Shown: positions 5,492-8,637 of the stretch, one piece after another
Layout of the letters: each line of letters opens with the position of its first letter
Position numbering within the stretch: position 1 is the stretch's first letter
DNA from: Anaerolineales bacterium UBA3499
GTDB lineage: Bacteria > Chloroflexota > Anaerolineae > Anaerolineales > UBA11657
Length of the DNA: 8,637 nucleotides
NCBI GenBank assembly: GCA_002377585.1
Contig: DFQC01000022.1
Span: forward strand, 2,698-11,334
Reading direction: 5' to 3'
Notes under the pieces: generated by a model
Seen by the model: the letters and a program-made list of their open reading frames with translations, nothing else
Told to the model about the DNA's origin: nothing
Database searches by the model: none
Program-made: the position numbers and the translations under genes

Positions 5492-8126
5492 AACGAAAGG
5501 CTAGCGCCCATAATATCAACGTAGTTATACTTATCCAAAGTCCCAACTGCCAGCTTCGTGGTTTATACTGAAATACGACTCTGTGAGTACCTGCTTCAAG
5601 CTCTATTGCAGAAAACAACCCGTTTGTGTTGAAGATATTTGTTGGTTTTCCATCAATGGTAGCTTGCCAGCCAGGATATGAGGTTTGAGCTAATATGAGT
5701 GTCGAAGGCTCTGTACTGTTTGTGTCAATTGAGATTTCATTTGTACTATAATTTTGTATAGTAGTGCCACCAATGGGTTTTGTATCTCTGTCTAGTGGTA
5801 GTTTTTTTACCATGTATGCTAGAGGCAACACATTCAAATTCTCATATACTTTTACGTCTCCGGAGTGTGCAAGTCGATAAGGACCTAGTGTTAGTGTGAC
5901 AAATGTGTTGGCACGTTCATCTATCAAAGCTGCCCCATTGATTTTTAAATTATTATTTGCGCTTTTAATTTCGATAGACTTTATGTGTATTGGCTCGATC
6001 ATTTGTAAGCGGATTATTCTTGATGTGGTGTTTGATGGAATAGGTATAGAATGCACATTATCATTTTTCTGCGTAATATATACATTACCTAAGGATTCGT
6101 CTTCAGATTGTGGTGATTCAATGATAAGTCCTATGCTGGTAGCTTGAAAGTCGGATGATGTAGGTATTATGGTCGATTCAAATGGCTTAAGGTCAATTTG
6201 CATCTGTAAATCATAGAATATGTTATCAAGCCAGACATCATTCAATTTGTCAGTTATAAGCCAGCGGGTGTTGGTTATGTTCAAAATCCAGTTGGGTGGG
6301 GTGTTTTTTATTTTCTCGCGCATGCGACCGTCTTCAGAGACAGTCATATTAGGCAGTAATCTAGAGAAGAATTGCGCATAGGCACGTATCGGCAGGATGC
6401 CACCATCATAGCCGTCGATGGAGGGAATTTGCCAAGTTTGAGAAAGGTTGGGAGAAAGAACTGATTTTGATTTTGCAGCATCAATAGCTAATTGAGTTGC
6501 TTCAACTGATAGTGTCTTGGCTAGGCGATGCCGTAACATATCTAAATCGCCGGGGTCAAATAATAGACTGGAATAGGATAATACCCGTCCGTTGTGTGCG
6601 TTACTATTACGATGCATTAATAGTGGCGTCATTGGTGGCCGGGTGTCGTAATATGCATCTGGGGTTGTTAGTTTATTTATTGGTAAAGTTAATGATGCGA
6701 GACCTAATTCTGCAAATATTAGTAGGATTAGCAATGTGGTACGCAGATTGGTAAGTTTTAGTCTTATGATAAGTACTGAAATTATAAGAATGAACGTCCA
6801 ATAATATAGATCAGATGAATCTGGACGGGGTAAAGGTCCAGTCTCTCCGGGAGGAGTGTAATTTGTAGTCAGATAGTTTAGTGTGATAAGAACTGAAACA
6901 AGAAGTAAGGTCAGTGTAACTTGAGGGGTATTTGGTTTGTAACTGCGTGTTTTTAGAGATTCATATCCATAACCAGCAAGCAAGGCCGCACCTAATGCCC
7001 AAAGTACTAGCCATCTAGCTGGGACTCTAAACAGATTGAATCCAGGAGCAAATTTGGTCAACAGCCAATACATTGGATTGTAAGATCCCATTGCTAGCGT
7101 AATACCGATTAGAGCTATAGCTAGTGCAGGTAGCATTAATCTTTGGTTAGGCTTGTGTGATATTTGGTAGCACCCTAGTATTGCCAACATCAATGCTGGA
7201 ATACCCAAATATCCTATTAGCTCATTAAATACTGGTCGTACAAATGCCGGTAAAAGTACATAGCCGAGCATCTTTGGATGTACCGAAAATGAAAGTGCTT
7301 CACGCATTGATAGGCCATCACTGCGGAGAGATAGTTGTGATAACTCTAAAGCTGGAATAATTTGAGCTGCTGCCAAGAGAACTGCTGATATTATGCAAAC
7401 AATAATTGGGATTAGAACATACACATTTGTTTTTGCTATCATCCACCATAAATCAGTCTTCCGAGACGAAATATGTGTAATTCTGCAAGTAGCAGCGGTG
7501 CAGCACCAAACTATCACAGAAAACATAGATATGAAACTAGATTGAGTATGGCCTGACAACAATTGTAACCCTATTAGTATGGATAATATCAGTCCACTCC
7601 GAACTAGGTTATTGTGTGTTTTAATGCTGTGGATCATTTTATGCGCAGCCAGTAATATCCAAGGAAGCCATGCTAATGCTTGTAATTGGTTGACTTGCTC
7701 TACCTTAGCTGTCATATGACCTCCAAGTGCAAACAGCAAAGCTGCAACAACAGCTGCGCTTTTGGATATACCTAGGGAATGAAGTGCGAGTTTATAGGTG
7801 CCAAATGCTGCTATCCAGAGATGAGTAACGATGGCTATCTTTACTGCGTTTGTAGTGCTGAATGGTGTAATGAACCAGTTGGGTGGGTACAGCACACCAG
7901 CTTGTGGATTTGCCAGAAAAGGCGATCCCATGAATATATATGGATTCCATAGTGGTATCTGTCCGGAGAGTAACACGCGAGCGCGATGCTCCCAGTACGG
8001 ATAAATGTATAAGAGAGTATCTCCGCGGCCTAGGATTAAATTAGTAAACACCAATTTCCATAGAATGATGAGTACTATCGAAACTATAGTGATTGCCGGT
8101 GTATACCGTCTGATTTGGTTTAGCAT
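5466..8126 (-). CDS. YfhO-family polytopic membrane protein, probable GT-C glycosyltransferase
   Basis: This very large membrane protein (886 residues from ATG 8126; 904 from GTG 8180) belongs to the YfhO family by its architecture. After helix 1 comes a loop with GRGD (Asp36) and IYPYWEHR, then GQIPLWNPYIFMGSPFLANPQAGVLYPPNW, the family's most conserved block. About a dozen helices follow to roughly residue 490, then a large probably extracytoplasmic domain, a YPGW...DGKP block at about 817-825 and a final helix at 859-880. YfhO proteins have a GT-C-like fold; Bacillus and Listeria members are linked to adding sugars from undecaprenyl-phosphate carriers to teichoic acids. A catalytic role for Asp36 and lipid-linked sugar as donor are inferred, and the acceptor is unknown. 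ATG 8126 has GAGGA 12 bases upstream; GTG 8180 has no ribosome-binding site and would lie almost at the transcription start of a possible promoter, so 8126 is preferred, not proven. No GT2-type carrier-charging enzyme is in the window. Confidence 0.88.
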   Translation of the reverse strand: MLNQIRRYTPAITIVSIVLIILWKLVFTNLILGRGDTLLYIYPYWEHRARVLLSGQIPLWNPYIFMGSPFLANPQAGVLYPPNWFITPFSTTNAVKIAIVTHLWIAAFGTYKLALHSLGISKSAAVVAALLFALGGHMTAKVEQVNQLQALAWLPWILLAAHKMIHSIKTHNNLVRSGLILSILIGLQLLSGHTQSSFISMFSVIVWCCTAATCRITHISSRKTDLWWMIAKTNVYVLIPIIVCIISAVLLAAAQIIPALELSQLSLRSDGLSMREALSFSVHPKMLGYVLLPAFVRPVFNELIGYLGIPALMLAILGCYQISHKPNQRLMLPALAIALIGITLAMGSYNPMYWLLTKFAPGFNLFRVPARWLVLWALGAALLAGYGYESLKTRSYKPNTPQVTLTLLLVSVLITLNYLTTNYTPPGETGPLPRPDSSDLYYWTFILIISVLIIRLKLTNLRTTLLILLIFAELGLASLTLPINKLTTPDAYYDTRPPMTPLLMHRNSNAHNGRVLSYSSLLFDPGDLDMLRHRLAKTLSVEATQLAIDAAKSKSVLSPNLSQTWQIPSIDGYDGGILPIRAYAQFFSRLLPNMTVSEDGRMREKIKNTPPNWILNITNTRWLITDKLNDVWLDNIFYDLQMQIDLKPFESTIIPTSSDFQATSIGLIIESPQSEDESLGNVYITQKNDNVHSIPIPSNTTSRIIRLQMIEPIHIKSIEIKSANNNLKINGAALIDERANTFVTLTLGPYRLAHSGDVKVYENLNVLPLAYMVKKLPLDRDTKPIGGTTIQNYSTNEISIDTNSTEPSTLILAQTSYPGWQATIDGKPTNIFNTNGLFSAIELEAGTHRVVFQYKPRSWQLGLWISITTLILWALAFRFTQKNVYP

Positions 8127-8188
8127 TGACGGTAGTAGTCCTCGCACTTGATTATATTTAGGTCTATTGATCTCTGACACACCTAAGG

Positions 8189-8194
8189 ATTATA
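8189..8194 (-). promoter_or_regulatory. Possible -10 box upstream of the YfhO-family gene
   Basis: A perfect TATAAT lies on the minus strand in the 63-bp gap after the short-chain dehydrogenase. No recognisable -35 box occurs 15-19 bp upstream. Transcription would start near 8182, leaving about 55 bases before ATG 8126. The gap has no T-tailed hairpin, so cotranscription with the dehydrogenase is equally possible. Confidence 0.3.
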
Positions 8195-8243
8195 ACTGAG
8201 GTTGGAGAGTAATAATCTTTGGTAATTGATGCTATAAGTTGTA

Positions 8244-8637
8244 TTAAATCGCGATTTTGGTCCACTCCTGACGTTGCTCTAGTCTTTTTATCATATCTTG
8301 AACATAGAAAGTTGTCTTTTCTGGTGTAAAGTGGAATTCGTATCCTTCAGTGTCAATTGTATCTGTAATTTTCCCTGCATCAAATCTTAACCCTGTGTAT
8401 TTAGAGGGTGGTTGAGATATCAACCATATAAAGGCAGGTGCAAGTTGAATGGGGTCAATCCACTTGCTTTGCTCATTTTCGGACATTGATTCAGCTTCTT
8501 TTCTTGTGATTGATGTAGGTTTAATGTGTTTTCCTGGACCCATAGTGTTCACTGCTATATTATCCACTTCAGATTCCATCGCAAGTGCCTTGGTAAAGCC
8601 TTCTATAGCATGCTTAGATGCACAATAAGCTACTTCG
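8244..8637 (-). CDS. Short-chain dehydrogenase/reductase (SDR), C-terminal part, cut by the window edge
   Basis: The reading frame continues past the right edge, so the start and the N-terminal NAD(P)-binding region (TGxxxGxG) are not visible; 130 C-terminal residues remain. The catalytic YxxxK motif is present as YCASK (Tyr codon 8627-8625, Lys codon 8615-8613), followed by the usual HAIEGFTKALAMES helix. The sequence VNTMGPGKHIKP matches the SDR segment after beta-strand 6, where PG contacts the cofactor. ASP-rich WIDPIQLAPAFIWLIS and TGLRFDAGK match the helix and the last strand of the classical SDR fold. About 37 residues (TDTIDTEGYEF to the end) extend beyond that normal end. An internal ATG at 8579 is not the start, since the catalytic motif lies before it. 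The enzyme is an NAD(P)-dependent oxidoreductase; the substrate cannot be told from this fragment. Confidence 0.93.
   Translation of the reverse strand, partial: EVAYCASKHAIEGFTKALAMESEVDNIAVNTMGPGKHIKPTSITRKEAESMSENEQSKWIDPIQLAPAFIWLISQPPSKYTGLRFDAGKITDTIDTEGYEFHFTPEKTTFYVQDMIKRLEQRQEWTKIAI

Noticed and set aside
1..8637. Mobile element, CRISPR array, toxin-antitoxin or defence system
   Set aside because: No transposase, integrase, regularly repeated spacer array, nuclease/antitoxin pair or phage gene is visible. RecJ is the ordinary housekeeping form.

Overview
The window is an AT-rich bacterial chromosomal segment that is densely packed. It holds seven protein-coding genes (one cut off by the right edge) and one tRNA. 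Everything except recJ lies on the minus strand. I see no insertion sequences, CRISPR arrays, phage genes, integrases or rRNA. The tRNA has no encoded CCA. The mix of housekeeping genes (fmt, recJ, tRNA-Pro), a TIP-like aquaporin and a large YfhO-type membrane protein fits an uncultured environmental bacterium. Chloroflexota (for example marine Dehalococcoidia or SAR202 relatives) is a guess from overall gene flavour, not something the sequence proves.

Layout from left to right: an unrecognised six-helix membrane protein (24-656, minus); a 214-bp intergenic stretch rich in inverted repeats (657-870); tRNA-Pro(GGG) (871-944, minus) with a clear promoter (956-984); a ketopantoate reductase family gene (991-2034, minus) that appears to start at a CTG codon; an aquaporin (2048-2692, minus) whose stop codon overlaps the reductase ribosome-binding site; fmt (2809-3729, minus); a 58-bp divergent promoter region; recJ (3788-5491, plus); a YfhO-family membrane protein (5466-8126 or 8180, minus) overlapping recJ tail to tail by 26 bp; and the C-terminal part of a short-chain dehydrogenase/reductase (8244 to the edge, minus).

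Functionally this is mostly housekeeping: initiator-tRNA formylation, recombination and repair exonuclease, proline decoding, possible pantothenate/CoA precursor synthesis, a water or small-solute channel, and a probable lipid-linked-sugar transferase. I found no convincing new multi-gene system. The observations most worth a second look are the mirror-symmetric fmt/recJ promoter, which predicts a leaderless fmt mRNA; the CTG start of the reductase; the His-Ile-Ala-Arg aquaporin filter; and the cluster of dyad repeats between the tRNA and the leftmost membrane protein.
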